A stretch of 64,000 nucleotides of DNA, taken from the NCBI GenBank assembly GCA_003054665.1, contig QAYY01000003.1:496001-560000 (forward strand), written 5' to 3'. Positions 55,587 to 64,000 of this stretch are shown piece after piece. The position numbers and the translations under genes are program-made. How positions within the stretch are numbered: the stretch's first letter is position 1; every line of letters starts with the position of its first letter. The DNA comes from Opitutaceae bacterium EW11. GTDB taxonomy: Bacteria; Verrucomicrobiota; Verrucomicrobiia; Opitutales; Opitutaceae. Below the pieces are notes generated by a model. The model worked only from the letters and a program-made list of their open reading frames with translations. It was not told where the DNA came from and ran no database searches.

Positions 55587-57025
55587 GGCGTGGGAGTCAG
55601 TTGGACGACGGCGGCGGACCACGCGTCGCGGAGAACGGCGGGCGTGCCGATGCCCACCCAGACCGAAAGGGCCATCAGGATGAGCGCCGGAGCGATGACG
55701 CCGAAAGTCTCGGGAAACCGTTTCCCGGTGGTGCGCGACGCGGTGCGGGGCCGTCCGTCGACAATCGCGAAAACCAGGCGCGTGAGACCAAAGAAGGCGA
55801 ACAGCAGGCAGGCGAGGAACACGCCGACCGCCCACGGATGGTCGGAGGCGATGCCGGACCGCACCAGCGAGAGTTCGCTGAAGAACGGCCCGAACGGCGG
55901 GCACGCCGTCACGGCGAACAGGCCGGCGACGAAGATCCCGGCGGAAATCGGAGTGAGGGCGGACATGCCGCCGACCTCGTCCATCGTGCGGGCACCGGCG
56001 GCGCGGCGGATGTTGCCCGCGCTGAGGAAGAGCGCGCCCTTGGTCAGGCTGTTGCTCCAGACGTGGAAGAGTGAGGCCCAGATGCCCGCTCCGCCGAAGC
56101 CGGCGCCGATCACGAGGATGCCCATGTGTTCGACGCTCGAATACGCCAGCATGCGTTTGAAATCGCGGGTACCGAGGAGAAACAGGGCCGCGACGATCAT
56201 CGAGAAGAGTCCGATCACGATCAGCGTGCGGTCGGCGATCGCGCCCGAACCCGCGGCGTGAACGACGGCGCGAACGCGGAGAATCGCGGTAAACGCCACG
56301 GTCGTAACGCCGCCGGCGAGAATCGCGCCGACGATCGCCGGAGCCTCGCCGTAGGCGTCGGGCTTCCAGGTGTGCACCGGGGCGAGACCCATTTTCGTGC
56401 CGTAGCCGACGAGGATCATGACCCACGCGCTGAGCACCCACGGACGCGAGAGACCGGCGCCCTGGGACGTCAACGTCGTGAACGTCAGGTCGCCGTTACC
56501 GCCGCCGTGCAGCGAGGCGTAGCCGAGGCAGAACGAGCCGAAGAGCGAAAGCGCCACGCCGGTGCCGCCGACGAGCAGGTATTTCCAGGTCGCCTCGAAG
56601 GCGCGGGGCGTGCCGTTGAAGTGGAGCAGCGGGACGGCTGCGAGCGTCACGGCTTCCGTCGTGATCCAGAGCAGGCCGAGGTGACGCGCCTGGTGACCGG
56701 CGCTGAGTAGTCCGAGGACCATCAGCATGAGGGCCACGAAAACGCGATTGGGGCGCTCGGTGCGCAGCTGCAGGTACGAGACGGCGTAGATCGCGCAGGT
56801 GAGGAAGAGCAGCGAGACGGCCGGAAGGACCGCGCGGGCGAGCGGGTCGAACGCCAGCCACGCACCGGGTTTGACCGGCGGCGGCGCGAGCAGGAGCCAG
56901 AGCGAAAGCACCGCATGGACGAGCCCGACGATCGGCAGCAGCCAGGGCCGGGAACGCTGGTTCGGCCAGGCGGCGGCGAGGGCCGCGCCCACAAAGGGCA
57001 CCACGATGAGAAGGAGTTCTTTCAT
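55583..57025 (-). CDS. HyfF-like antiporter-type membrane subunit
   Basis: Predicted 480-residue integral membrane protein with about 14 hydrophobic segments, of the proton-conducting transporter family (NuoM/N, MrpD, HyfF). Signature stretches are WKYLLVGGTGVALSLFGSF, YGTKMGLAPVHTWKPDAYGEAP with the buried lysine used in ion translocation, and DFKRMLAYSSVEHMGILVIG. The start MKELLLIVVPFVG at 57025 overlaps the HyfE-like gene by 4 bp. It likely pumps protons or sodium ions driven by the attached redox arm. Confidence 0.9.
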   Translation of the reverse strand: MKELLLIVVPFVGAALAAAWPNQRSRPWLLPIVGLVHAVLSLWLLLAPPPVKPGAWLAFDPLARAVLPAVSLLFLTCAIYAVSYLQLRTERPNRVFVALMLMVLGLLSAGHQARHLGLLWITTEAVTLAAVPLLHFNGTPRAFEATWKYLLVGGTGVALSLFGSFCLGYASLHGGGNGDLTFTTLTSQGAGLSRPWVLSAWVMILVGYGTKMGLAPVHTWKPDAYGEAPAIVGAILAGGVTTVAFTAILRVRAVVHAAGSGAIADRTLIVIGLFSMIVAALFLLGTRDFKRMLAYSSVEHMGILVIGAGFGGAGIWASLFHVWSNSLTKGALFLSAGNIRRAAGARTMDEVGGMSALTPISAGIFVAGLFAVTACPPFGPFFSELSLVRSGIASDHPWAVGVFLACLLFAFFGLTRLVFAIVDGRPRTASRTTGKRFPETFGVIAPALILMALSVWVGIGTPAVLRDAWSAAVVQLTPTP

Positions 57026-57663
57026 TCGCGAAGGATGGTCAGTTTGCGGGTGTCCAGGGAGTCGAAGGCCCGCTGGATGCGGTCCACGATGATGCCGATG
57101 ACGAACACGCCGACGGTGAGATCGAGGAGGATGCCGGCGTCCACCAGGAGCGGCGTGGCCTTGAGGAGCAGCAGGCCGAAGAGGTAGATGCCGTTTTCCA
57201 GAATCAGGTAGCCGCAGACTTGGGAGATGGCCTTGGTCCGGCCGATCAGCATGACAAAGCCGGTGAGGACGGAGGCCAGCGCACCGGGAACGAGAAGCGA
57301 ACCCGCGTGCTCGGGCAGAAGCGGAAGCACCCGTGCCACCGCCACCGCGCCGATCGTTCCGCCCGCGCCGAGGAGAAGCGACGGAATGAAGCCGATGAAC
57401 GGTTCGATTTCGCGGTCGATGTTGGCCGCGCGCATCGCGCGCTGAAGCAACTGGGGGATCACGAAGCCTTTCACCGCGACCGTGCCGACGGCGATCGCGA
57501 GCGCGAGCCACTGGATGTGCTCCTCGATCAACAGCGGCATGACGCCGAGCACCATGCCCTGGATGGCGACGGTGCGAATGACGGACGGAAGCCGTCCGCT
57601 GCCGAGCGCCATCAGGTTGAGGCCCATGGCCAGGCCGATGAGAAGATTCAGCGTGTTGTTCAT
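57022..57663 (-). CDS. HyfE-like membrane subunit
   Basis: Predicted 213-residue integral membrane protein with about six helices, the NuoK-like subunit typical of Hyf and Ehr complexes. Characteristic is GYLILENGIYLFGLLL, containing the conserved glutamate of the NuoK fold, and IGIIVDRIQRAFDSLDTRKLTILRE at the C-terminus, close to HyfE. It overlaps both neighbours by 4 bp (ATGA), consistent with equal production of subunits. Confidence 0.9.
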   Translation of the reverse strand: MNNTLNLLIGLAMGLNLMALGSGRLPSVIRTVAIQGMVLGVMPLLIEEHIQWLALAIAVGTVAVKGFVIPQLLQRAMRAANIDREIEPFIGFIPSLLLGAGGTIGAVAVARVLPLLPEHAGSLLVPGALASVLTGFVMLIGRTKAISQVCGYLILENGIYLFGLLLLKATPLLVDAGILLDLTVGVFVIGIIVDRIQRAFDSLDTRKLTILRE

Positions 57664-58568
57664 GCTTCACCGCCTTTCCACGCCACGAGCAGGGCGAACA
57701 GGCAGAGGAGAAAAGCCATCGTCAGAAGCAGCGGCACGCGTCGGAAGGCGAAGCGTGCGAGGAGCGATTCCACCAGCCCGACGCCCACCGTCACGGCGAG
57801 CACGCCGCCTGCCAGGGCGCCGGCGGCAGCCACCGGCGAGAGTTCGCCGACGGGCAGCACGGCCTCGGTGAGGAGCAGCGCGAAAAGCAGGAGTTTCATC
57901 GATGCGCCATGCAGGATCGCCGCGAACGGCGGGCCGCTGTGATCGAGCACCATCACCTCGTGGATCATGGTCAGCTCGAGGTGCGTGTTCGGATCGTCGA
58001 ACGGCACGCGGCAGTTCTCCGCCAGCAGCACGACGAAGAGGCCCGCGCCGAGCAGGACCGCGCCGGCCCCGGCGGCCGGGGCGAGCATGGTCACGAGCGT
58101 CACGCTGCCGGTGTGGACGCTGAGGGAAAGGACTGCCGTGATCATCGCCGCCTCGGCGAGGACGGCGTAACTCACCTCGCGGGCGGTGCCCATACCTTCG
58201 AAAGCGGAGCCGGTCTCGAGCGCGGCCCAGGCGGTGCAGAAACGCGCCGTCGCAAGCAGGTAGATCAGGAGGAGAACGTCGCCGCGGAAGCTCAGGGCCG
58301 CGCCGGCCGGTCCGAGCGGCAGGAGCTGCGCCGCGCACAGCACCGCGACCCAGGCGATCGCCGGACCGGCGATGAAGCCGGGCGACGCCAGCGTGCTGAG
58401 CACGACGCCCTTTCTCCACAGGCGGGCGAGGTCGTAATAAAGCTGGAGCACCGGCGGGCCCCGCCGGCCCGCGACCCACGCCTTCACCTTGTTGATGATG
58501 CCGGGCAGTAGCGGCGCGATCAGAAGCCAGCCGGCCAGGCGAAGGACTGTTTCCAGAATCACGTTCAT
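57660..58568 (-). CDS. HyfC/NuoH-like membrane subunit
   Basis: Predicted 302-residue membrane protein with about eight helices, corresponding to NuoH (subunit 1), which connects the redox arm to the pump. The family motifs LLPGIINKVKAWVAGRRGPPVLQLYYDLARLWRKG (split here across residues 20-54), ETGSAFEGMGTAREVSY and LLAENCRVPFDDPNTHLELTMIHEVMVLD are complete, including the acidic residues of the E-channel. It overlaps neighbours on both sides by 4 bp. Confidence 0.92.
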   Translation of the reverse strand: MNVILETVLRLAGWLLIAPLLPGIINKVKAWVAGRRGPPVLQLYYDLARLWRKGVVLSTLASPGFIAGPAIAWVAVLCAAQLLPLGPAGAALSFRGDVLLLIYLLATARFCTAWAALETGSAFEGMGTAREVSYAVLAEAAMITAVLSLSVHTGSVTLVTMLAPAAGAGAVLLGAGLFVVLLAENCRVPFDDPNTHLELTMIHEVMVLDHSGPPFAAILHGASMKLLLFALLLTEAVLPVGELSPVAAAGALAGGVLAVTVGVGLVESLLARFAFRRVPLLLTMAFLLCLFALLVAWKGGEA

Positions 58569-60520
58569 TGGAAAACCTCCAGGACGAGCACCAGCCCGGC
58601 CATCGTGGCCAGACCGGCGAGTAGATATAGAATGTAGCTCTGCAGATGCCCGTGCTGCAGGCGTCGTACCGCCGTCGATACACGGAGAACCCCGCCGCCG
58701 AATGGCGCGATCACCCGCTCGAGCATGGTTTCAGGCGTGCGTTCGAGCCGGATTGACTCGAGCGGGAAAAAGCCGCGCGGACGCCGAAGCCGCTTTTCCG
58801 GCTGCAGAATCCAGAAGAACCAGCCCGACGCGATGCCCGCCAGGGAACCGCTGGTGTACTGCATCCGGGCGGTCGGCAGGGCGTAACCGCAATCCCAGGT
58901 GCCCGTGCGGGGAACCCCGCGGCGGGAGGAATACCAGGACAGCCCGATGGCTGCGACGACCGCGAGCAGCGCGATCGCGACCTGCACGGGTGTGAGCGTG
59001 GCGAGCGGCGCGGCGGGCGCGATATTCGCCCAGGCCGGATTCCACGTGCCGATGGCGCGGGAGATCGCGGGCAGGAAAAAGAGCGGCGCAAGACCGATCG
59101 CAACGCAGAGCAGGGCGAGGACGAGCATCGGCCGCCGCATGCCGGGCGTACAGTCGTGGGCGTGCCGAGCTGCCTTGGTTCTCGGCGCGCCGAGAAAGAC
59201 GATCGAGGTCGCTTTCACGAACGTCGCCAGGGCCAGCGCGCCGGTGATGGCCAGGAAGAGGGTTGCGGTCAGCGCGGCCCACGCGGTCGGTCCGCGGCCG
59301 GTCACGGAATCGAAGAGGCCGAGGTAGATCAGCCACTCGCTGACGAAGCCGTTGAGGGGCGGGAGCCCGGAGATCGCCGCGGCGCCGAGGCCGAAAAGCG
59401 CGGCCGTCCACGGCATCGTTTTCCAGAGTCCGCCGAGCCGGCTCATCTCGCGCGTGCCCGTCGAATGCAGCACCGCGCCGGCTCCGTAGAAGAGCAGGGC
59501 CTTGAACAAAGCGTGGTTCCAGACGTGGAGCAGCGCACCCGCGAGAGCGAGCTGGCCCCAGGCGGCATGGCCGTGCGACGCGCCGAGCAATGCCAGGCCG
59601 AGGCCAATGGTGATCACGCCGACATTTTCGACGGAGCAGTAGGCGAGGAGCCGCTTGAGGTCGTTTTGGGCGAGCGCGAAAGCGATGCCGAGGAGCGCGC
59701 TGATCGCGCCGATGGAAATGATCGCGGTGCCGAAGCCGGACGGCTGCGGCAGCCAGCCGGTGAACCGCATCAGTCCGTAAACGCCCATCTTGATCGCCGC
59801 GCCGGACATGATGGCCGAAACGTGGCTGGGAGCGTTGGCGTGGGCCGAAGGAAGCCAGATGTGCAGCGGAAAAAGGCCGGCTTTTACGCCGAAGCCAAAA
59901 AGCGCCACCCAGAGCAGCGGGGCCAGATCGGCACGGTCGCGGAGCGGACCGAGGTCCCAGCTACCGGTTTTGGCGGAGAGGGTGGAGAAAAAGGCGAAGA
60001 GACACACGGTGCCGACGTGCGAGGCGGCGAGGTAGAGCCAGCCCGCCGCGCGCACCTGCCGCCATCCGCGATCGAGCGTGATGAGGAAGTAGGCCGACAC
60101 GGTGAAGACCTCCCAGCCGATGAGGAAATGCAGACCGTTCGACGCCACCAGGACGCTGACCAGACTGAGCACCAGCGCGCTCCACCAGGCGCGCCCGCGC
60201 GGGGCCGAGCGCGGGTAGTGATGATCGCTCCAATACGTCAGCGAGTAGGCCGCACCCGCTCCGCCCAGCACCGAGACGAGCGCGACGAAAATCGCGCTCA
60301 GGCCGTCGAGCCGGAGATGGATCGGGTCCCCGCCGGGAGCCCAGGCGAATCTCCATTCCGCAGCCGGCGCGGCTCCGCTCAGGACGAAAACCGCCGAGCC
60401 GAGCAGGGAAACGGTTCCGACGAGTACCAGGGCAAGCCACACGCGCGGGAACTTCGGGCCAGCGACGATGCTGACCGCGAGAGCGCATGCGGCGACGAAC
60501 AGGAGAAGACCAGGCGTCAT
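58565..60520 (-). CDS. HyfB-like proton-conducting membrane subunit, copy 2
   Basis: Predicted 651-residue membrane protein (about 16 helices) of the HycC/HyfB/NuoL class. Motifs: FLIGWEVFTVSAYFLITLD, FGVKAGLFPLHIWLPSAHANAPSHVSA, NDLKRLLAYCSVENVGVITIG and SGLPPLNGFVSEWL. The C-terminal 150 residues (GTWDCGYALPTARMQYTSGS to the last helix) match those of the paralogue at 61275-63227 closely, pointing to an in-operon duplication. It overlaps the EIIA-like gene upstream and the HyfC gene downstream by 4 bp each. Confidence 0.92.
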   Translation of the reverse strand: MTPGLLLFVAACALAVSIVAGPKFPRVWLALVLVGTVSLLGSAVFVLSGAAPAAEWRFAWAPGGDPIHLRLDGLSAIFVALVSVLGGAGAAYSLTYWSDHHYPRSAPRGRAWWSALVLSLVSVLVASNGLHFLIGWEVFTVSAYFLITLDRGWRQVRAAGWLYLAASHVGTVCLFAFFSTLSAKTGSWDLGPLRDRADLAPLLWVALFGFGVKAGLFPLHIWLPSAHANAPSHVSAIMSGAAIKMGVYGLMRFTGWLPQPSGFGTAIISIGAISALLGIAFALAQNDLKRLLAYCSVENVGVITIGLGLALLGASHGHAAWGQLALAGALLHVWNHALFKALLFYGAGAVLHSTGTREMSRLGGLWKTMPWTAALFGLGAAAISGLPPLNGFVSEWLIYLGLFDSVTGRGPTAWAALTATLFLAITGALALATFVKATSIVFLGAPRTKAARHAHDCTPGMRRPMLVLALLCVAIGLAPLFFLPAISRAIGTWNPAWANIAPAAPLATLTPVQVAIALLAVVAAIGLSWYSSRRGVPRTGTWDCGYALPTARMQYTSGSLAGIASGWFFWILQPEKRLRRPRGFFPLESIRLERTPETMLERVIAPFGGGVLRVSTAVRRLQHGHLQSYILYLLAGLATMAGLVLVLEVFQ

Positions 60521-61275
60521 GATTTGGCTGCGGGCGAAGCGCCGCCCGGGGAGGCGACATCGCTCTGGGCGATCGCCTGATAGAGCTCATCGTCCGACGC
60601 GCCGCGCAGGACGGCGGCGCGCAGCGGCCCGCGGCTGAGCGCCCGGCTCAACTGGCCGAGCAGGTCGAGGTGGGCGCGAGGAGAGGGCGCGATGAAAAAG
60701 AAAAGCCGCGTGATCGGCACGTCGTCCGGCGGAGGATCGGAAAGCGGCAGCGGTTCGCGCAGGAGAATCAGGGCGAGCGAACCCGAGTCGCGCCCGAGAG
60801 CGACGCGCGTGCTGAGATGCGGAAGAGCGAAACCGTGCCCGACCGGAGCGGCGGTCACCCCGCCGGGGGCGCGAAGGCGCTGCGCGAGCAGCTGACGGAC
60901 AGGCGGCGTCGAGCCCGGAAGGCGTCCCGCCACCTGCGCGTAGATCTCCGTCACGTTCGCAATCGGCACGTCGCGCCAGATCCCGCCGGCGCGCAGCAGG
61001 GGTTCCAACCGCCAGCCGGTGGAAAACGCGGGGGTGCCTGGCGCGAGGAAGCCGGCCTGGGCGGCCAGCCCGCGGGCCGCGGCCCAGTCCGCCACCTGGG
61101 CGCGATCGAACAGCACCCGGCCGCGTTCCGGGATGTGCGGCAGCCCTTCGCTGCGTATCCAGTCTTCGACGACCTTTTCCGAAACTCCGAACGACTCAGC
61201 GATCTGGACGAGGTTCAGGTACATGGCGGGGTAGGGTTGGGTGTTTTGGGGCGTGGCTTGCGTGGGTGTGGCCAT
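60517..61275 (-). CDS. Excisionase-type HTH domain fused to a PTS EIIA(Ntr)-like domain
   Basis: Predicted 252-residue soluble regulator. Residues 18-70 form a MerR/excisionase-like DNA-binding helix-turn-helix (LNLVQIAESFGVSEKVVEDWIRSEGLP, shortened here to its core IAESFGVSEKVVEDWI). Residues 88-240 are a PTS EIIA type-2 domain with the phosphorylation motif VGHGFALPH, where His153 is kept, and FFFIAPSPRAHLDLLGQLSRAL. It probably takes phosphate from NPr or HPr and reports carbon or nitrogen status. It lies between the two HyfB-like genes, overlapping them by 1 and 4 bp. An alternative start is the ATG at 61224. Confidence 0.85.
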   Translation of the reverse strand: MATPTQATPQNTQPYPAMYLNLVQIAESFGVSEKVVEDWIRSEGLPHIPERGRVLFDRAQVADWAAARGLAAQAGFLAPGTPAFSTGWRLEPLLRAGGIWRDVPIANVTEIYAQVAGRLPGSTPPVRQLLAQRLRAPGGVTAAPVGHGFALPHLSTRVALGRDSGSLALILLREPLPLSDPPPDDVPITRLFFFIAPSPRAHLDLLGQLSRALSRGPLRAAVLRGASDDELYQAIAQSDVASPGGASPAAKS

Positions 61276-63227
61276 CAACCGACTCCAATCAGCACGAGAG
61301 CGGCCAGGAGCGCGAGCCCGGCCACGATGTATGCCAGGTAGCTTTGCACGCGCCCGTGCTGGAGGCGTCGTGCCGCGGTGGACACGTGCATGACGAGCGT
61401 CCCCGCGGGGGCGACGACATGATCGAGCACCGTCTCTGGCGTGTGTTGTTCGAAATGGGCGTGTGCAGGAAGAACCGCTTCCGGGATCTCCTTGTGCCGC
61501 GTCGGTCGGAGTATCCAGTCGAACCACTCCGTGATCGTGCTCGCGAACGAGCCGGCGGTGTACTGCATCCGCGCGTCCGGCGCGGTGTATCCGCAGCTCC
61601 AGGTCTCCGTCCGGGCGAAACCGTAGCGGTGCGCGCGCCGGGCGAGGTAGCCGGCGATCAAAAGGGCGGCGAGTGCGAGGACCAGATGGCAGAGTCCGAG
61701 CGTGAAAAGGGGCGCGGGTGCCGCGGGCGGGACGAGCCCGGGACGCCAGGCGTCCGCCGCGCGGGCGACGGCGGGCCAGAAGGCCGCGGGAGCCAGGCCG
61801 ATCGCGACGCAGCAACCCGCGAGAAGGAGCATCGGGCCGCGCATCGCCGGTCCGGCCTCGTGCGCGTGCAGCGCCGCCTCCGATCGCGGCGCGCCGAGGA
61901 AAACCACGCCGCAGACTTTCACGAAACAGGCGAGGGCGAGCGCGCCCGTGACGCCGAGGAGCACGGTGGCGGGGAGCGACGCCCACGATGCGGTCGTGTG
62001 GGAGATGGTCGCATCGAACAGGCCGAGATAGACGAGAAATTCGCTGACGAAGCCGTTGAGCGGCGGCAGGCCGGAGATCGCCGCCGCGCCGAGGCCGAAG
62101 AGCGCCGCCGTCCACGGCATCGAGCGCCAGAGTCCTCCGAGGCGGCTCATTTCGCGGGTTCGCGTGGCGTGCAGGACGGAGCCGGCACCGAGGAAGAGCA
62201 GCGATTTGAAAAGCCCGTGGTTCCAGACGTGGAGCAGCCCGCCGGCGAGCGCGAGCTGGCCCCAGGCTGCATTGCCTTCCTGGATACCGATCAGCGCGAA
62301 GCCGAAACCGATCAGGATGATCCCGATGTTCTCCACGCTGTGGTATGCGAGCAGACGCTTCAGGTCGTGCTGCCCGAGCGCGAAGGCCACGCCGAGCACC
62401 GCACTGGCGACGCCGAGCGCCGCTACGACCCAGCCCGCTTGCGACGGAACGGGATACCAGCCCGTGAAACGCACAAGGCCGTAGATGCCCATCTTGATCG
62501 TCACGCCGGAGAGGATCGCGGAGACGTGGCTGGGCGCATTGGCGTGCGCGGAGGGCAGCCAGATGTGCAGCGGAAACATGCCCGATTTGAGGCCGAAGCC
62601 GATCAGGGCGAACCAGAACAGCGGAGCCAGCTCGGGGCGGTTCAGGGCCGGGCCGAGGTCCCAGCTGCCCGTGGCCGCCGCCAGGCAGCTAAAGTAGGCG
62701 AACAGGCACAATGTCCCGACATGCGAGGCGCCAAGGTACAGCCAGCCGGCGGAGCGAACTTCCGCGCGCTGCCGATCGAGGGTGACGAGAAAATACGCGC
62801 TGAGGGTGAAGAGCTCCCACGCGATGAGGAAATGGAGACCGTTCGCGGCGATCACGACGTACTCCAGGCTGAGAAGCAGCACACTCCACCAGAAGCGTCC
62901 CGCCCGCGCCGACCGCGGGTGCTGGGCGTCGGTCCAGTAGCCGCGGCTGTAGATCGCGCCGGCGGCGCCCACGACGCTGAGCAGCGCGAGAAACAGCGCG
63001 CTCACCGCGTCGAGATGAAGATGGTCTGCCTCACCACCGAGCGAAAATCCTCCGCGCGATTCGACGGACATTCCCGTGCTGAGAACGACGGCCGCCGCGA
63101 GCGCCCCGAATACGCATCCAGCGACGACTCCCGCCAGCCACATCCGCGACAGCCAACGCGCGAACACGAGGCTGAGCGCAAGGCTGAGTCCGGAGAGGAC
63201 GATCAGAGCTGCCGGGTTCAGGAGCAT
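61275..63227 (-). CDS. HyfB-like proton-conducting membrane subunit, copy 1
   Basis: Predicted 650-residue membrane protein and first gene of the Ehr operon. It has the same blocks as its paralogue: FLIAWELFTLSAYFLVTLD, FGLKSGMFPLHIWLPSAHANAPSHVSA, HDLKRLLAYHSVENIGIILIG and SGLPPLNGFVSEFL. The lysines and histidines of the ion path are intact, so both copies look functional. The ATG at 63227 (MLLNPAALIVLSGLSLAL) begins directly on a membrane helix; an in-frame GTG at 63263 is less likely. The operon promoter should lie in 63228-63334, where I see no clear hexamers. Confidence 0.92.
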   Translation of the reverse strand: MLLNPAALIVLSGLSLALSLVFARWLSRMWLAGVVAGCVFGALAAAVVLSTGMSVESRGGFSLGGEADHLHLDAVSALFLALLSVVGAAGAIYSRGYWTDAQHPRSARAGRFWWSVLLLSLEYVVIAANGLHFLIAWELFTLSAYFLVTLDRQRAEVRSAGWLYLGASHVGTLCLFAYFSCLAAATGSWDLGPALNRPELAPLFWFALIGFGLKSGMFPLHIWLPSAHANAPSHVSAILSGVTIKMGIYGLVRFTGWYPVPSQAGWVVAALGVASAVLGVAFALGQHDLKRLLAYHSVENIGIILIGFGFALIGIQEGNAAWGQLALAGGLLHVWNHGLFKSLLFLGAGSVLHATRTREMSRLGGLWRSMPWTAALFGLGAAAISGLPPLNGFVSEFLVYLGLFDATISHTTASWASLPATVLLGVTGALALACFVKVCGVVFLGAPRSEAALHAHEAGPAMRGPMLLLAGCCVAIGLAPAAFWPAVARAADAWRPGLVPPAAPAPLFTLGLCHLVLALAALLIAGYLARRAHRYGFARTETWSCGYTAPDARMQYTAGSFASTITEWFDWILRPTRHKEIPEAVLPAHAHFEQHTPETVLDHVVAPAGTLVMHVSTAARRLQHGRVQSYLAYIVAGLALLAALVLIGVG

Positions 63228-63334
63228 GCTGGGCGGATTGCGTGCGCCGGATTGCCGTCGCACCTCGCGAGAGGGGCGGTGGGCGGGAAGGGCAGGAAAG
63301 GCGATTTCACCCGATTGACGAGGAAGGCGCCGCT

Positions 63335-63757
63335 TCAGCGACGCGCCGGTTTCGGCTTCGACGTGGATTTCACCGCGGACTTCGCGGCGGGGGCCGGCGC
63401 CGGCGGAGGTATTGGTGAATTGGATCCTGCTCCGGCCTCACCGCCGGACCACAGGAATATGCCGCAATTCGGACAAATGCCGAAGCGGCCGGGCTGCGCC
63501 AATTCGGCGACGGTTCCCGAAGGCAGCTTGAGGTGGCAGTTGCCGCAGCTCGTTCCGCTCACGTTGGCGACACTCGGAAGGTTCTTCTTCGCGCGGTCGT
63601 CGTGGTAGCGGAGAATTGAGAGAGGAAGGCGCTCCCTCAGTGCGGTGACTTGCTTGTCGAGCAACGATCGTTCGGGGCTTTCAGCTGGTAGGCGCGAGGC
63701 CTCTCTGCCGAGCCAGGACAACGTGCGCAGTTGGCTCAAAACGTCAGCGGAGTACAC
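63335..63757 (-). CDS. Small C4 zinc-ribbon protein
   Basis: Predicted 140-residue soluble protein. After a helical region (SWLGREASRLPAESPERSLLDKQVTALRERLP) comes a zinc ribbon with two CxxC knuckles, SCGNCHLKL and ICPNCGIFLW, like the C-terminal domain of the CT398/YbgI-type zinc-ribbon proteins. A Pro/Ala/Lys-rich tail closes it. The frame is open up to 63973, but upstream codons look non-coding; GTG at 63757, with AGGTGG three bases before it, is my preferred start. It lies 107 bp upstream of the Ehr operon on the same strand. Function unknown; nucleic-acid or protein binding is likely. Confidence 0.65.
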   Translation of the reverse strand: MYSADVLSQLRTLSWLGREASRLPAESPERSLLDKQVTALRERLPLSILRYHDDRAKKNLPSVANVSGTSCGNCHLKLPSGTVAELAQPGRFGICPNCGIFLWSGGEAGAGSNSPIPPPAPAPAAKSAVKSTSKPKPARR

Positions 63758-63932
63758 GGGCCACCTGATTGCATCGTGGATGCCAAAACCGAATGAGTGA
63801 CGGTAGCGTTTGGATCCCAAAGAGAAGGAAGTTTTCTGCCTCTGCAGCAGACGAAGGTGTGCCCCCCGGCGGCCGACCTGTGCGCAAAATATGCGCTCGC
63901 GCCGTGCACAATGTGCGCTCAGCCTCGCCGCC

Positions 63933-64000
63933 GTGAATCCTGCGAAAATCACCATTGCGGTTTTGGATCGCAATGCGGCCGATCTCGCGGCGCTGACGCG
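63933..64000 (+). CDS. Start of a gene cut by the window end (unidentified)
   Basis: From GTG at 63933 the frame reads as NPAKITIAVLDRNAADLAALT, a beta-strand and helix opening like that of receiver or nucleotide-binding domains, and stays open to the window end. It is divergent from the zinc-ribbon gene. Only 22 codons are visible, so neither the start nor the family is certain. Confidence 0.4.
   Translation, partial: MNPAKITIAVLDRNAADLAALT

Noticed and set aside
61266-63608. 780-codon open frame on the plus strand
   Set aside because: It is antisense to the HyfB-like gene and the zinc-ribbon gene and is rich in Arg, Glu and Ala, the usual shadow of GC-rich membrane-protein genes.

Overview
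The window is GC-rich, densely coding bacterial chromosome with no rRNA, tRNA, CRISPR array or insertion sequence that I can recognise. The gene mix points to a Gram-negative, plant-polysaccharide-degrading member of the Verrucomicrobiota, most likely Opitutales/Opitutaceae: an outer membrane with TamA/TamB and a TonB-dependent receptor, a GH115 alpha-glucuronidase, a CE12 esterase, a LacI regulator and a very large hybrid histidine kinase. The taxonomic call is inference. Many start codons follow a C/T-rich leader rather than a Shine-Dalgarno sequence.

Layout. Positions 1-329 hold the end of SMC, closed by a shared bidirectional terminator. On the minus strand follow a tail-specific protease, GlnE and a rhomboid-fold protein without its catalytic serine (494-6501). 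On the plus strand come a ferredoxin, a TonB-dependent receptor, an M3 oligopeptidase, the TamB-TamA pair and a membrane zinc peptidase (6663-17956). Next are housekeeping and signalling genes: tyrS, a peroxiredoxin, acnA with an unusual linker, a STAS protein, rnhB, a soluble NtrB-like kinase and a WYL regulator (18120-27902).

From 27988 to 40733 lies a carbohydrate island. It holds a CE12 acetylesterase, a LacI regulator with candidate operators, a GH115 alpha-glucuronidase, mannonate dehydratase, then a corrinoid-activating protein (RACE), a free-standing MetH-activation-domain protein, a UroD-family methyltransferase, a zinc homocysteine S-methyltransferase and an SDR oxidoreductase. Because GH115 releases (4-O-methyl)glucuronate from xylan, I propose that the embedded corrinoid methyltransferase genes remove the 4-O-methyl group and pass it to homocysteine, after which the sugar acid enters the mannonate branch. 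This is a hypothesis; the corrinoid-binding protein itself is not in the window.

Positions 40862-53148 hold a nucleotide pyrophosphatase-like enzyme, treZ overlapping a GH133 debranching enzyme, a GNAT acetyltransferase, a 1300-residue hybrid kinase with OB-like sensor repeats, and cbiA/cobB for corrinoid synthesis.

Positions 53274-63227 (minus strand) form a tightly overlapping eight-gene operon for a membrane complex of the energy-converting-hydrogenase-related (Ehr) type. The large subunit has lost the NiFe-binding cysteines. The proton-pumping HyfB-like subunit is present twice, and between the two copies sits a DNA-binding protein fused to a PTS EIIA domain. This operon and the corrinoid/glucuronate cluster are the two most interesting systems here. 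The window ends with a small zinc-ribbon protein (minus) and the first codons of a divergent gene.
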